Part shown: positions 45,360-54,673 of the stretch, piece after piece
How positions within the stretch are numbered: the first letter of the stretch is position 1
Layout of the letters: every line of letters starts with the position of its first letter
NCBI GenBank assembly: GCA_002448235.1
Contig: DIXF01000016.1
Span: 1-64,000 of the forward strand
Direction of reading: 5' to 3'
DNA: 64,000 nucleotides
From: Syntrophaceae bacterium UBA6087
GTDB lineage: Bacteria > Desulfobacterota > Desulfomonilia > UBA1062
Notes under the pieces: model-generated
Databases searched by the model: none
What the model was told of the DNA's origin: nothing
Seen by the model: the letters and a program-made list of their open reading frames with translations, nothing else
Translations under genes and position numbers: made by a program

Positions 45360-47003
45360 ATGGGAAGGAAAGGAAGTTCGGTTCTCATCATAGTCCTTGT
45401 CATTACCCTGGTAGGCTCGATCCTATTTCTCATGGTGCCCCTGGGAGGGAGAGTCGGACAGTTCCGGGAAGCGATAATCTCCTTCATATTCCGCAGACCC
45501 CCCCAGTTCATTTCCATGGAAGTCAGCGTGAACGGTTTCCCCAGAACCATTCATGCGGGAGAGTCTCTCAAGGTAAGCGGCGACGAGACCATCGTCATCT
45601 CCAAGATAAAGGCAAATACCTTTTTTGAATCGTATCTTACCGCGGATGTCGTAGGGTTCGGGAAGACCAATGACCTCCACGAGCCGGTCGACACTGCCCA
45701 GGTCCGCAAGCAGCTCATGGATGCAGGGATCCGGTCGATCCCCATCGAGATCTTTTATATCGAGTACCCCATCGCGAAGGTGCCTCTGGAGATAGAGCTC
45801 GATCAGCAGGATTTCCTGGCCCGGATGAAAGAAGCAAAGGATATCGACTCAAAGATAGCCATACTCAAGAGCGCCCATGCGGGCTTCCCGAAGGAGCGGA
45901 AGTTCGTCTCCATGCTCGACGAGCTTTTGAGCAGGAAAAACGATTATGATACGCTTGCCGGCATCTACAGAAAGCTGGTGGAAACGGACCCCGAAGACAT
46001 CGCATCGCTGACGGAGCTTGCCCGGTGTTATCTCAAGCTGGGCATGCTCAACGAGGCCCTCGATGCGTGCCGGAAGATCGTGGACAAAGGCAAGGGCAAC
46101 GCCATTACGTACAGACGGATGGCCTTCATCGCGGGACAGTCGGGAGATTTTGAATCCCGGGTGGCGTATCTCGAAAAGGCCCTGGAGCTTGAGCCGGGTA
46201 ATGAGGCCATCATCGTGGATCTCGGGAAGACCTACGAACAGGCGGGCAAGGAAGCAAAGGCGCTGGAGATCTACCGGCCCGTAGCAGGGAAAGCCAAAAA
46301 CAGAGAGATCCTCATCCCCCTGATCGAAGACGCATTAAATAAGAAAAAGTACGATGATGCCGCGACGTACCTGAAGCGCTACGTTACCTTTTATCCCCAG
46401 GACAAGAACGCGTATGCCCAGCTTGCCATGGCCATGGGCAAGCTCGGTAAATCGGAAGCCCAGACCGGATATTATGCCCGGGCCGTCGAGTTGAATCCGA
46501 AGGATCCGGTGCTCCTCTTCAACCTTGCTTCTTCGTATGAGAAAGCCGGGAAGGACAAGGGCGCCCTTGACACGTACAGGAGGGTTCTCGCGGTCAAGCC
46601 CCAGGACAAGGACTCCCTTGCCAGGGCCGCAGCGCTCTCGCAGAAGACGGGCGATTACAGGGCATCCTATGACTATTACCAGTCCCTCCTGAAGGTTGAT
46701 GATTCAAACGAGGCCAGGAAAGGGCTCATCAGTGCAGCCGTCGGCCTCAAAGACCACGACAGGATCATCTACGCCGCCGAGAGTTATCTGAAAAAGGCAA
46801 AAGACCACGAGGTTGCGATCACCCTTGCCTATGCGCATGAGGCGCGTGCGTCCGCGAAGAAGGGGAAGCTCAGGCTTGAAGATCTGAGCGCGGCCTTAGA
46901 GGCTTACCGGCTTGCTTTAAAGATCAATCCCGGATCAAAGAAGGCCAAGGAGAAGATCCCCGAGCTCAGGATCGAAATGATAAAGCTCAAAAAGGGATCT
47001 TAG
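45360..47003 (+). CDS. membrane-anchored TPR protein
   Basis: A 547-residue protein with one membrane helix (about 7-27), a beta-rich domain (40-150: FISMEVSVNGFPRTIHAG), and about ten TPR units from residue 165 to the end. Start 45360 is chosen for GAGCGAGG just before it. A bitopic periplasmic-facing scaffold is likely. The next gene is 52 bases on. Function unknown; its place beside the pilus locus hints at an envelope role. Confidence 0.75.
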   Translation: MGRKGSSVLIIVLVITLVGSILFLMVPLGGRVGQFREAIISFIFRRPPQFISMEVSVNGFPRTIHAGESLKVSGDETIVISKIKANTFFESYLTADVVGFGKTNDLHEPVDTAQVRKQLMDAGIRSIPIEIFYIEYPIAKVPLEIELDQQDFLARMKEAKDIDSKIAILKSAHAGFPKERKFVSMLDELLSRKNDYDTLAGIYRKLVETDPEDIASLTELARCYLKLGMLNEALDACRKIVDKGKGNAITYRRMAFIAGQSGDFESRVAYLEKALELEPGNEAIIVDLGKTYEQAGKEAKALEIYRPVAGKAKNREILIPLIEDALNKKKYDDAATYLKRYVTFYPQDKNAYAQLAMAMGKLGKSEAQTGYYARAVELNPKDPVLLFNLASSYEKAGKDKGALDTYRRVLAVKPQDKDSLARAAALSQKTGDYRASYDYYQSLLKVDDSNEARKGLISAAVGLKDHDRIIYAAESYLKKAKDHEVAITLAYAHEARASAKKGKLRLEDLSAALEAYRLALKINPGSKKAKEKIPELRIEMIKLKKGS

Positions 47004-47055
47004 AGAAGAATCCGAAAGATGCCGGGAGGTCAAAGGCGTCTTCTTTTAAGGAAAC

Positions 47056-47706
47056 ATGAAGAAAACGTTTGCAATCGGAGACATCCATGGATGTCTTGAC
47101 CAGCTTGAGGACCTCATAGACAGAATAGAGCCTGGGAAAGACGACCTTCTCGTATTCCTCGGGGATTACATAGACCGCGGGCCGGACTCCTCGGGCGTGA
47201 TCGATTTTCTGATAGATCTGGCCGCCTCGATGCCCTGTGTCTTTCTGCGAGGCAATCACGAGCACATGTTCCTCGAGTTTCTCGAGTTCGGGGCGAACAA
47301 GGCCATGTATCTGGCAAACGGAGGCATGAGCACCCTTGAATCCTACCTGGGGCCTGATCAGTTCGTGTCCCACTCTCAGGTCGTTCAGAAAATCAGTGAA
47401 GGACATCGTGACTTCTATGCAGGGATGAAATGGTATTACGAAGACCAGAGCTATATCTACGTCCATGCGGGGATTCGGCCGGGCGTCGCCATGTACAGCC
47501 AGGAACGTCATGACCTGATCTGGATACGCGACGAGTTTGTTTCCTCTCCCACGGAGATGAAAAAGAAAGTGATATTCGGGCACACTCCCTTTGCAGGTCC
47601 GCTTGTCAAAGAAGATAAGATAGGCATCGATACCGGTGCTGTCTATGGCGGGGCGCTCACGGCGGTCCGGCTTCCCGGGGAGGTCTTCATCCAGTCCCAT
47701 CGATAG
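47056..47706 (+). CDS. PP2A-like metallophosphatase
   Basis: A 216-residue protein with the three metal motifs of the PPP family: GDIHG (8-12), GDYIDRGPDSSGV (about 36-48) and RGNHEHM (about 63-69), plus later histidines in YVHAGIRP and GHTPF. Members are serine/threonine phosphatases or ApaH-like Ap4A hydrolases; the length and text resemble PrpA/PrpB-type phosphatases. Confidence 0.9.
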   Translation: MKKTFAIGDIHGCLDQLEDLIDRIEPGKDDLLVFLGDYIDRGPDSSGVIDFLIDLAASMPCVFLRGNHEHMFLEFLEFGANKAMYLANGGMSTLESYLGPDQFVSHSQVVQKISEGHRDFYAGMKWYYEDQSYIYVHAGIRPGVAMYSQERHDLIWIRDEFVSSPTEMKKKVIFGHTPFAGPLVKEDKIGIDTGAVYGGALTAVRLPGEVFIQSHR

Positions 47707-47732
47707 CGCACCGGGTAGAAGCAAAAAGGTAT

Positions 47733-48392
47733 ATGTTTAAGGATTACTACAACATTTTGTGCATCTCACATGATGCGGGGGCTGAAGAAGTCAAAAAGGC
47801 TTACCGGAAGCTTGCAATGAAGTTTCATCCTGACCTGAACAGGGACGACCCCCAGTCCGTCGAATATTTCCGTGATATCACCGAAGCGTACGGGGTGCTC
47901 ATAGACGGGTCCAAGAGGAAACGCTACGATAAGGACCGCCTTCGCGGATTCGAGCGGGAAGATGTTTACCGGGACATCTTTGACCGCCCTGATTTTCGCG
48001 AGGTGTTCGACGACCTGCCCATCAAGGGAGAATGGCTCGAGAGGCTGCTCTCGGCCAGCAGGTTGATCGTCTATGAAGCGCTCGTGCATGGAGGGAGTCC
48101 CCGGGATGTGCTGAAACGCTCTCTTGTGAAGCTGGCTGCAAACGGGGCGACGAAATTTTTCCACAGTGTAATGGACATCCATGAAGAGATCCGGATCCCT
48201 GAAACGATTTCTTCAAGCGGCGGCTACATAACGATAGAGTACAGGCCGGGATTTTCCAGGCGCAGGATCCGGGTGAGCATCCCGCAAGGCATCAAATCAG
48301 GTGCGACGCTCAGGATAAACGGGATGGGGAGAAAAAACCTGGCGAATAAGTCGGGCGATCTCTACTTGCACGTAGATATCGAGCCGTCGTAA
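47733..48392 (+). CDS. J-domain co-chaperone without zinc finger
   Basis: A 219-residue protein. The J domain (1-68) has HPD in AMKFHPDLNRDD, needed to stimulate DnaK. A helical middle (70-145) replaces the G/F and zinc-finger parts. The C-terminus (150-218) resembles a client-binding DnaJ CTD strand region ending with NKSGDLYLHVDIE. It is thus a CbpA/DjlA-like specialised co-chaperone. Its last 31 bases overlap the convergent cyclase gene. Confidence 0.85.
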   Translation: MFKDYYNILCISHDAGAEEVKKAYRKLAMKFHPDLNRDDPQSVEYFRDITEAYGVLIDGSKRKRYDKDRLRGFEREDVYRDIFDRPDFREVFDDLPIKGEWLERLLSASRLIVYEALVHGGSPRDVLKRSLVKLAANGATKFFHSVMDIHEEIRIPETISSSGGYITIEYRPGFSRRRIRVSIPQGIKSGATLRINGMGRKNLANKSGDLYLHVDIEPS

Positions 48393-49279
48393 ACCACGAT
48401 CTTGTTTTTCCCGTGCTGCTTGCCCCAATACATGGCCTGATCTGCCATTCGGAGCAGTTCATTATAGTCTGCGGTATGCTGGGGCAAACCGGCAAGGCCG
48501 ATCGTGACGCTCACGTCGAGCGTTACGACTACGGTTTTGCAAATCCTCTCGGCAACGATGGTGGCTTCTTCAAGAGAGGTTTCCGGGAACAGGATGACGA
48601 ACTCCTCCCCCCCGTACCGGGCGAGGATATCGCAGTTTCTCGTATTGTGCCTGAAAATGTGGGCGAGCCTGGTGAGAAGCTCATTTCCCTCTTCGTGGCC
48701 TTTGGCGTCATTGTACTGTTTGAAATTGTCGATGTCGATCATGGCGAGCGACATGATGCGGTTGTAACGGATATGCCTCGTGACCTCGTTTTTGAGCATG
48801 GAGATGAGATGGCGGAAGTTATAGAGCCCCGTGAGTTCGTCTGTCCGTGAAAGCGTTCTGTAGTAGGAAGCAAGCTCCGCCTCTTCCTTCAGCCTCGCTT
48901 CTTCCAGGATGCGGTTTATCGTCAGCAGAAGGTGGTCGAGGAGGATGGGCTTTGTAATGAAGTCCGAAGCGCCGAGTTTCATGCATTCCACTGCATCCCG
49001 GATAGTACCGTACCCGGTGATCATGATCACCTGAATATGCGAGCGGATATTCTTTATGAGTTTGAGAAGTTCCGCCCCTGTCATCCCGGGAAGGTGAAGG
49101 TCCACGATGGCGATCTGGTAGTTGTCTTTCTCCACCATGCTCACGGCCTGCTCTGCATTGGCGGCCGAACTCAGGTCATATCCCTTTTCCAGGAGATATT
49201 CGGAAATGAGGTCAAGGGTTTCCTGCTCGTCATCGACAAGAAGGATTTTCGTTTTCTTGTTTGTCAGTATATCAGCCAT
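48362..49279 (-). CDS. response-regulator diguanylate cyclase (REC-GGDEF)
   Basis: A 305-residue protein. The receiver (9-122) has phosphoacceptor Asp60 in AIVDLHLPGM, with Thr88 and Lys110 in place. The GGDEF domain (140-300) has active-site GGEEF (223-227) and an inhibitory-site RxxD (RNCD, 214-217) exactly five residues before it, so the enzyme should make c-di-GMP and be product-inhibited. ATG 49279 is used; a GTG two codons upstream is possible. The kinase at 50383 is the obvious potential phosphodonor. Confidence 0.92.
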   Translation of the reverse strand: MADILTNKKTKILLVDDEQETLDLISEYLLEKGYDLSSAANAEQAVSMVEKDNYQIAIVDLHLPGMTGAELLKLIKNIRSHIQVIMITGYGTIRDAVECMKLGASDFITKPILLDHLLLTINRILEEARLKEEAELASYYRTLSRTDELTGLYNFRHLISMLKNEVTRHIRYNRIMSLAMIDIDNFKQYNDAKGHEEGNELLTRLAHIFRHNTRNCDILARYGGEEFVILFPETSLEEATIVAERICKTVVVTLDVSVTIGLAGLPQHTADYNELLRMADQAMYWGKQHGKNKIVVYDGSISTCK

Positions 49280-49552
49280 GTTCACCCAGTAGCCATATGC
49301 GTGTTATCGGATGCCTGCTTTCTTTGAGAAGTTCCACATGTCCTGAGCTATACTAACGGAAAAATAGAGAAAATACATAAGGGAAAAATGCTTGCCCCCG
49401 AATTTGAAAGGAGAAACGCACGTCAATGCCGCCTTGGATGGAATAAATTCTCTTCGGGCCGGCGCGCTCTTCCTGGCCGGAATGATAAGGGGAGCGAGAT
49501 CTTGGGACCTGGAAAAATACCTCAAGTTATTTACGAAAAAGACCGTTAAACC
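49280..49552. other. divergent intergenic region
   Basis: Between the cyclase and HDOD genes. No supported gene. AAAGGAGA at about 49411 precedes a six-codon frame (MPPWME), probably chance. Confidence 0.4.
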
Positions 49553-50365
49553 ATGGCGATGGAAAACTCGCAGGGCACTTTCTCCCTAGACAGACATATC
49601 GAGAGCATCCCGGCTTTGGAGACGAGCAGGATGCGGCTCTTCCTGGTGCTCCAGGATGAGGACGCGGACCTTGAAAGGGTTGAGTGCGTCATCTCCTCAG
49701 ACCCGGCCATGGCTGCCAAGGTCGTCAAACTCGCCAACTCGCCGTTTTACCGTCATGCGAACCAGTTTTTAGGGATACACCAGTCGCTTCTGACGATCGG
49801 CCTCGATATGGTGAAGTGCATAACGTTGTCCATGGCGGTCATGGATACCTTGAGATGCGAATCCCGGTATGCCAAGTCCCTCTGGTCGCACTCGTATGCA
49901 ACAGCGCTCATCGCTCTGTCTCTGGGCAGGGGCAAGGCCGAGAAGGATTGTCTGTTCACCGGTGCCCTGCTTCACGATCTCGGGAAAATGGTCTTTCTTT
50001 CGAGAGCCCCGGAGACCTATATCCCCCTGGTGGCCTTCGAGGGCAGCTGGCCCGATTCCGATCTGGAAAGAGACGTGTTTTCCGTCGATCATACCCTTCT
50101 CGGAGAATCGGTGGCCAGATCCTGGCATTTTCCCGAGGAGATAGTAAGAATCATTCGTGATCATCACAGCCCCAAAGACCTGAACTCCGCCATCGTGTAT
50201 CTGATCAATCATGTGATCTGCCGGTACGAGAAAGGCGAGACCGAAGCTCTTGCGCCCGATTCCAGGACCATTCGCTCGTATCTTGGGGATATGTATAAAG
50301 ATCTTGTCAATACCATACTACAACGGTATAAGATGAATAATGTTATTGTTGAAAATCTTTTTTGA
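49553..50365 (+). CDS. HDOD-domain signalling protein
   Basis: A 270-residue protein. The HDOD domain (about 15-210) includes VECVISSDPAMAAKVVKLANSPFY-type text, LLTIGLDMVKCITLSMAV, and an HD-like LLHDLGKM that keeps a His-Asp pair. HDOD proteins are non-enzymatic or nearly so and transmit signals in chemotaxis, c-di-GMP and phosphorelay circuits. It is the first gene of the plus-strand signalling block, ending next to the hybrid kinase. Confidence 0.88.
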   Translation: MAMENSQGTFSLDRHIESIPALETSRMRLFLVLQDEDADLERVECVISSDPAMAAKVVKLANSPFYRHANQFLGIHQSLLTIGLDMVKCITLSMAVMDTLRCESRYAKSLWSHSYATALIALSLGRGKAEKDCLFTGALLHDLGKMVFLSRAPETYIPLVAFEGSWPDSDLERDVFSVDHTLLGESVARSWHFPEEIVRIIRDHHSPKDLNSAIVYLINHVICRYEKGETEALAPDSRTIRSYLGDMYKDLVNTILQRYKMNNVIVENLF

Positions 50366-50382
50366 GGGGCATTGGTGGTGCT

Positions 50383-52491
50383 GTGAAAAACAGTTGGTCA
50401 GAGCTCAAAGCACCCATGGATTACTCCCATGATCGAGAGAAAGTGCTGCTCGACCTCCTGAAAAAAGCGACCTGTTTCTACGAAGACACCATAGGCATCT
50501 TCTCAAGCATCTTCGAGCTCTCGGAACATATGCGGAAATGTTCTCCCGAAGACGACTTCTATTCTCTCATCGTCGGAGTGCTCATCCGGGAATCGCGGTG
50601 TGAAAATGCCTCCCTCTTCATCGTCAAGGAAGGGAGGATTGTCCTCAAGGCAGCAGCCGGATCGGGTTCTCCGGACAAGGCTTTGAATGTTTCCATGGAG
50701 ATGGGCGAGGGGGTGGCAGGGAAGTGTGCACTGGAGGGAAGGCCCGTTCTCGTGTCCGATGCCGCCGAATGTTCATACTTCAAAGAAATGCCCGGGACAA
50801 AAGTAAGAATCGGCTCCATCCTGTGCATCCCCATCAAAGAGGGTGACATCACCTTCGGCGTGTTGAACCTCTCCCATTCCGAGAATAATTTCTTCGACAT
50901 TCATTCGTTGCGGGTATTCGAGCTGCTCGGTCTTCTCGTGGGACAGATGCTTACGCTTGTCCATATATCTTCCGTGTTCCAGAGGAACAACTCCGATCTC
51001 AAAAACCTTCTGCAGCAGAAGGATGAGAGCCTTCGGACGATCTCGGAAAGCTACAAGGCAGTCGTGGACGCATCCGAGGACCTGATCTTCATCCTTTCAC
51101 AGGACGATACGGTGGCGTTCTGCAACCATAAGCTCTTAAAGGCGCTGGGCAGAACCCCGGGGTTAATCGCGGACATCTTCGATGCCGACACGGCGAACTA
51201 TATCCGTGCATCCCTTAAGAATGCGGATCTTGGAGGGGGTCACGATTTCGAGATGAACGCCTCTGTCGGGAGCGGTTCGGCGCTGATCGGCCAGTTCTTC
51301 ATCAAGAGGCTGAGCTCTAGTCAGACCCTGATCGTGATGCGGGATATCACGGCCAAGAGGCGCATGGATCAGCGGGCCATGCAGACGGAAAAGCTCACGT
51401 CCCTGGGGCTGCTCACATCGGGCATCGCCCATGAGCTCAATAACAAGCTTACCCCCATCTTAGGCTTTGCCGATCTGATCAGCACAAAAGACATGAGCGT
51501 CAAAGACCGCAAAAGGCATTCCATCATCATAAACGCCGCCAACTCGGCCAAGCATATCGTCGAATCTCTGCTCAAGTTCTCCAGAAACAAACCTCCCGAG
51601 AAGATCGCCTTTGACATGAGGGACATGATCAAGAGAACGGTGAGCCTCTATGCCCCAACGGTAAAGAAACGGGGCATCAGACTCCAGTGCGATGAATGCT
51701 CCGAACCCCTCTATGTCCGGGCAGATATGAACTGCATAGAGCAGGTCCTGGTAAATTTTATCAACAATGCCATAGACGCAATCGATGACCAGCCGGGCAT
51801 CATCAAGCTGAAAACCGGCCTGGCCGACGGGTATGTCCATCTCTCCATCGAGGATTCGGGTCCGGGGATTCCCGAAGAGATCATGACGAAGATCTTCGAT
51901 CCCTTTTTCACGACAAAATCCAAGGACAAGGGTACAGGGCTCGGCTTGAGCATCTGCTACGGAATCATCTCCGACCACAAGGGTGAAATATCGTTGGAGA
52001 ATACCGGCCAAGGCGCCGTTGCCCGAATCAAGATTCCCGCCATGCTGACCGATAAACAGGAGCAGCAGGAAGCGGCGAAAGCAGAGAAGGCTCCTTCCAT
52101 CACCAGGATGCAAGATCCGGGGAAACGCTCGATGATCATGGTGGTGGAAGACGAGGAAGACCTGCTGGACCTTATGGTGGATACATTGAGCCCCTACTAC
52201 GAAGTAACACCTTTCAACAACGGCCGAACGGCCTATGACCACCTCACGGAGCGGAAGTGGGAGCTCATCATATCGGACTTGAGGATGCCGGTAATGGACG
52301 GGATGGAACTGTACTATACGGCGGTGAAGGATCACCCGGGGCTGAAGAAGAAGTTCATGTTCATAACCGGTGATACCTATGATTACCAGATAAAGGAGTT
52401 CCTTGAAGCAACCGGCGTTGCCTTCCTTCGTAAGCCTTTCAGGATCAAGGACCTAAGGGAAATAGTGAATCAGCAGCTGGATATGGAGTAG
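50383..52491 (+). CDS. hybrid sensor histidine kinase (GAF-PAS-HisKA-HATPase-REC)
   Basis: A 702-residue soluble kinase. GAF (about 45-190: FIVKEGRIVLKAAAG, GEGVAGKCALEGRPVLVSD), a short coiled coil, PAS (about 215-330: VVDASEDLIFILSQDD), HisKA with phospho-His in GIAHELNNKLTPILG, HATPase with NNAIDAI, EDSGPGIPEE and GTGLGLSICYG, and a C-terminal receiver with ISDLRMPVMDGM. No membrane segment, so it senses a cytoplasmic cue. GTG 50383 is the likely start; a TTG at 50362 and an ATG at 50416 are alternatives. Confidence 0.92.
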   Translation: MKNSWSELKAPMDYSHDREKVLLDLLKKATCFYEDTIGIFSSIFELSEHMRKCSPEDDFYSLIVGVLIRESRCENASLFIVKEGRIVLKAAAGSGSPDKALNVSMEMGEGVAGKCALEGRPVLVSDAAECSYFKEMPGTKVRIGSILCIPIKEGDITFGVLNLSHSENNFFDIHSLRVFELLGLLVGQMLTLVHISSVFQRNNSDLKNLLQQKDESLRTISESYKAVVDASEDLIFILSQDDTVAFCNHKLLKALGRTPGLIADIFDADTANYIRASLKNADLGGGHDFEMNASVGSGSALIGQFFIKRLSSSQTLIVMRDITAKRRMDQRAMQTEKLTSLGLLTSGIAHELNNKLTPILGFADLISTKDMSVKDRKRHSIIINAANSAKHIVESLLKFSRNKPPEKIAFDMRDMIKRTVSLYAPTVKKRGIRLQCDECSEPLYVRADMNCIEQVLVNFINNAIDAIDDQPGIIKLKTGLADGYVHLSIEDSGPGIPEEIMTKIFDPFFTTKSKDKGTGLGLSICYGIISDHKGEISLENTGQGAVARIKIPAMLTDKQEQQEAAKAEKAPSITRMQDPGKRSMIMVVEDEEDLLDLMVDTLSPYYEVTPFNNGRTAYDHLTERKWELIISDLRMPVMDGMELYYTAVKDHPGLKKKFMFITGDTYDYQIKEFLEATGVAFLRKPFRIKDLREIVNQQLDME

Positions 52492-52502
52492 GGCAGCCAC
52501 TT

Positions 52503-53177
52503 ATGGATAAGAAAAAAATACTCGTTGTCGATGACGAAGAAATCGTACGGTATTCCCTGGTGAATATACTCAAGGAGCACGATTACGATGTGGACGGAGT
52601 CCCTTCGGCTGAAAGCGCGCTTGAGCTCTTCAATGAAAATAAATATCACCTGGTGCTCACCGATCTTGTACTGGAGGGCATGGGCGGCCTCGAACTCCTG
52701 GAGAACGTGAAGGTCATATCGCCCAAAACCCTGGTGATCGTGATCACCGGATACGGCTCAATCAAAACCGCCGTCACTGCCCTGCGATTGGGCGTCTACG
52801 ACTATCTTCTCAAGCCCTGCGATGAAGACGAACTGATCATCAGGGTGCGAAGGGCCTTGGAGATGCAGAATTACGGGCAGGAACAGAAACGCATCCAGGA
52901 AGTGAGCGCCATCACCAAAACTACGGTGACGCTTTCCGACAGGATAAACACGCCCCTGAACATTATTCTGGGGAACATCGAGATGCTCCAGATCTCCCCG
53001 GACGTGGAGGAGAATACGAAAGTCCAGAAGACCTTAAAGGTTATGGAAGACCAGATCTTCAAGATCAAGGAGGTCATGGACAAGCTTGCACGGCTTACTA
53101 CGGCTGAGACAAAAAAGTATACTGCATTAAGGGATTATGAGATTATTGATTTGACAACGAATAAATCCAATGATTGA
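52503..53177 (+). CDS. response regulator with degenerate kinase-like C-terminus
   Basis: A 224-residue protein. The receiver (1-122) has DD (10-11), phosphoacceptor Asp54 in LTDLVLEGMGG, Thr82 and Lys104. Instead of a DNA-binding or enzymatic output, residues 135-200 resemble a HisKA dimerisation domain: LSDRINTPLNIILGNIEML aligns with AHEINNPLxxILGxxELL, with Asp146 where the phospho-His should be. No ATPase domain follows. It may pair with or titrate the neighbouring kinase. Eleven bases after the kinase gene; overlaps the next gene by 8 bases. Confidence 0.85.
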   Translation: MDKKKILVVDDEEIVRYSLVNILKEHDYDVDGVPSAESALELFNENKYHLVLTDLVLEGMGGLELLENVKVISPKTLVIVITGYGSIKTAVTALRLGVYDYLLKPCDEDELIIRVRRALEMQNYGQEQKRIQEVSAITKTTVTLSDRINTPLNIILGNIEMLQISPDVEENTKVQKTLKVMEDQIFKIKEVMDKLARLTTAETKKYTALRDYEIIDLTTNKSND

Positions 53178-53538
53178 CAGCAAAAATATACTCATTGTAG
53201 ATGATTCGGACGATCTGGCGCAAGTGATCGCCGACTTCCTCAGCATGTTCGGCTATCATGTGCACACTGCCAAGGACGGGCTGGATGCACTGCAGTGTTT
53301 GGAAAGGAAGGCCATGGATATCGTGGTGAGCGATATCCATATGCCGAGGATGGACGGGTATACCCTGATGACGGAGATAAAGAGCCGGTATCCTGAAACC
53401 CCGATCATCCTCATTACCGGATTCAGCGTGAGCGAGGCAAAGAAGATGGCGTTTGAAAAGGGCGCCAATGCCTTTGTGGCCAAACCGTTTCATCTCAAGG
53501 ATTTGAAAGGCGTGATAGACTCGGTCATCAGCCATTGA
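53170..53538 (+). CDS. single-domain response regulator (CheY-like)
   Basis: A 122-residue stand-alone receiver. Motifs: VDDSDD near 10-15, phosphoacceptor in VVSDIHMPRMDGY (Asp about 55), LITGFS and AKPFHLKDL with the conserved Lys. It starts within the previous gene's end, so expression is coupled. Likely a phosphate shuttle or sink for the hybrid kinase. Confidence 0.93.
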   Translation: MIDSKNILIVDDSDDLAQVIADFLSMFGYHVHTAKDGLDALQCLERKAMDIVVSDIHMPRMDGYTLMTEIKSRYPETPIILITGFSVSEAKKMAFEKGANAFVAKPFHLKDLKGVIDSVISH

Positions 53539-53577
53539 AATAAAACGATTGAACAGACACCATAGAGGGGGAAATCT

Positions 53578-54039
53578 ATGAAAAAGAACATGCTGAAGAA
53601 ACCCAGGAAGATTCTCTGCTACATCGATCTGAGCAAGAACAGCCCGAAGCTTGTGCGGTATGCGAACGAGCTGGCCAAGCTCATCGACGCCGAGCTCTTC
53701 GTGCTCCACACCGTAACCGATATCAAAGGCGCAGCGGGATTCTATGTTCCGCATATCAATATGGACAAGCTGGAAGAGGAAGTCATTCAGGCTGCGAGGG
53801 ACAAAGTATACGGCATCTGCCACCAGGCTGTCGGCGACACGGTGGATTCTGTCCACAGAATCGTCAAGAGGGGCGGCCCCATCGAGAGCATCGAAGAAGT
53901 TATCAAGGACAGGGAGATCGAACTCCTTATCCTGCCCCATGACGGCGACAAGGGCATACTGTCCTGGTTCAGAGGTGACTATGTGGAAAGCTTCATGAAG
54001 AACGCCGCGATCCCGTTTCTCGTCATGCCGATGGAATAA
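53578..54039 (+). CDS. universal stress protein (UspA family)
   Basis: A 153-residue UspA-fold protein starting KILCYIDLSKNSPKLVRYA. The GxxGx9G(S/T) ATP-binding motif of the ATP-binding class is not clear (LPHDGDKGILSWFRGDYVE), so nucleotide binding is doubtful. GAGGGGG precedes the ATG. It ends the signalling block. The 3' end overlaps the convergent gene by 17 bases. Confidence 0.88.
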   Translation: MKKNMLKKPRKILCYIDLSKNSPKLVRYANELAKLIDAELFVLHTVTDIKGAAGFYVPHINMDKLEEEVIQAARDKVYGICHQAVGDTVDSVHRIVKRGGPIESIEEVIKDREIELLILPHDGDKGILSWFRGDYVESFMKNAAIPFLVMPME

Positions 54040-54673
54040 GTTTCACGGAACGGATCATTCCGGCCGCCTTTGCCTTGTCAAAGGATCCATGGAAAGAGAG
54101 CACGAGATAACCGTGGTTTTGCGCCGTGATGCCCAGAGACCGGCCGGCGGCATGGAAGAGCAGAGCCGTGCTGCCTTGTGGGACGAGTATCTCGGCGCCG
54201 GGGCTCTTTCTCATCCATGAGGGGATGATTTTCGCCTTTATCCCCATGAGGGTCGGGTTGTACCTGTGACGTAAGACTTCCGTCATGAGCTGCACAGTTC
54301 CTATGGACCGTGTATCGCCCAGCCATGCCCTCATCAGGGGAGTGCCCAGAGATTTTCTCAACCCCTCTTCCTGGGGGAGCGCTTCGATAAACCTGATCTC
54401 GCCGCGTATCTGGGAACGGATAGAGAATACGTACAGAGCTTTGTCACCGTTCGGGGCTACATCCAGCTCCGAAGGGATACACAGGGAAAATCTCCCCAAC
54501 AGGACATCCCTGCACGGATATGTTCCGGGTACAATAACCGACGGTTTCAGGAAAAGCTCGGGCGAATTTCCTTTCGCCAGGGAGAGGTAGAACCCGTAGA
54601 TCGATGCGGCGATGATGCAGAAACCGATAAGAAAGCGTATTCCCTGGTCCGTTGGCCTGCTCTTTAGAACCAT
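54023..54673 (-). CDS. membrane-anchored periplasmic protein of unknown function
   Basis: A 216-residue protein with one membrane segment (about 10-28) and an exported domain. The start is ATG 54673 (MVLKSRPTDQG), overlapping the end of the upstream small gene by 10 bases; longer in-frame extensions run through that gene. The domain ends with SFDKAKAAGMIRSVKLIP, similar in style to short lipid- or stress-related envelope proteins, but I recognise no family. Confidence 0.7.
   Translation of the reverse strand: MVLKSRPTDQGIRFLIGFCIIAASIYGFYLSLAKGNSPELFLKPSVIVPGTYPCRDVLLGRFSLCIPSELDVAPNGDKALYVFSIRSQIRGEIRFIEALPQEEGLRKSLGTPLMRAWLGDTRSIGTVQLMTEVLRHRYNPTLMGIKAKIIPSWMRKSPGAEILVPQGSTALLFHAAGRSLGITAQNHGYLVLSFHGSFDKAKAAGMIRSVKLIPSA

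Noticed and set aside
49411..49589. 65-codon plus-strand frame before the HDOD gene
   Set aside because: It runs into the HDOD start in another frame, has no plausible start signal and no recognisable sequence.
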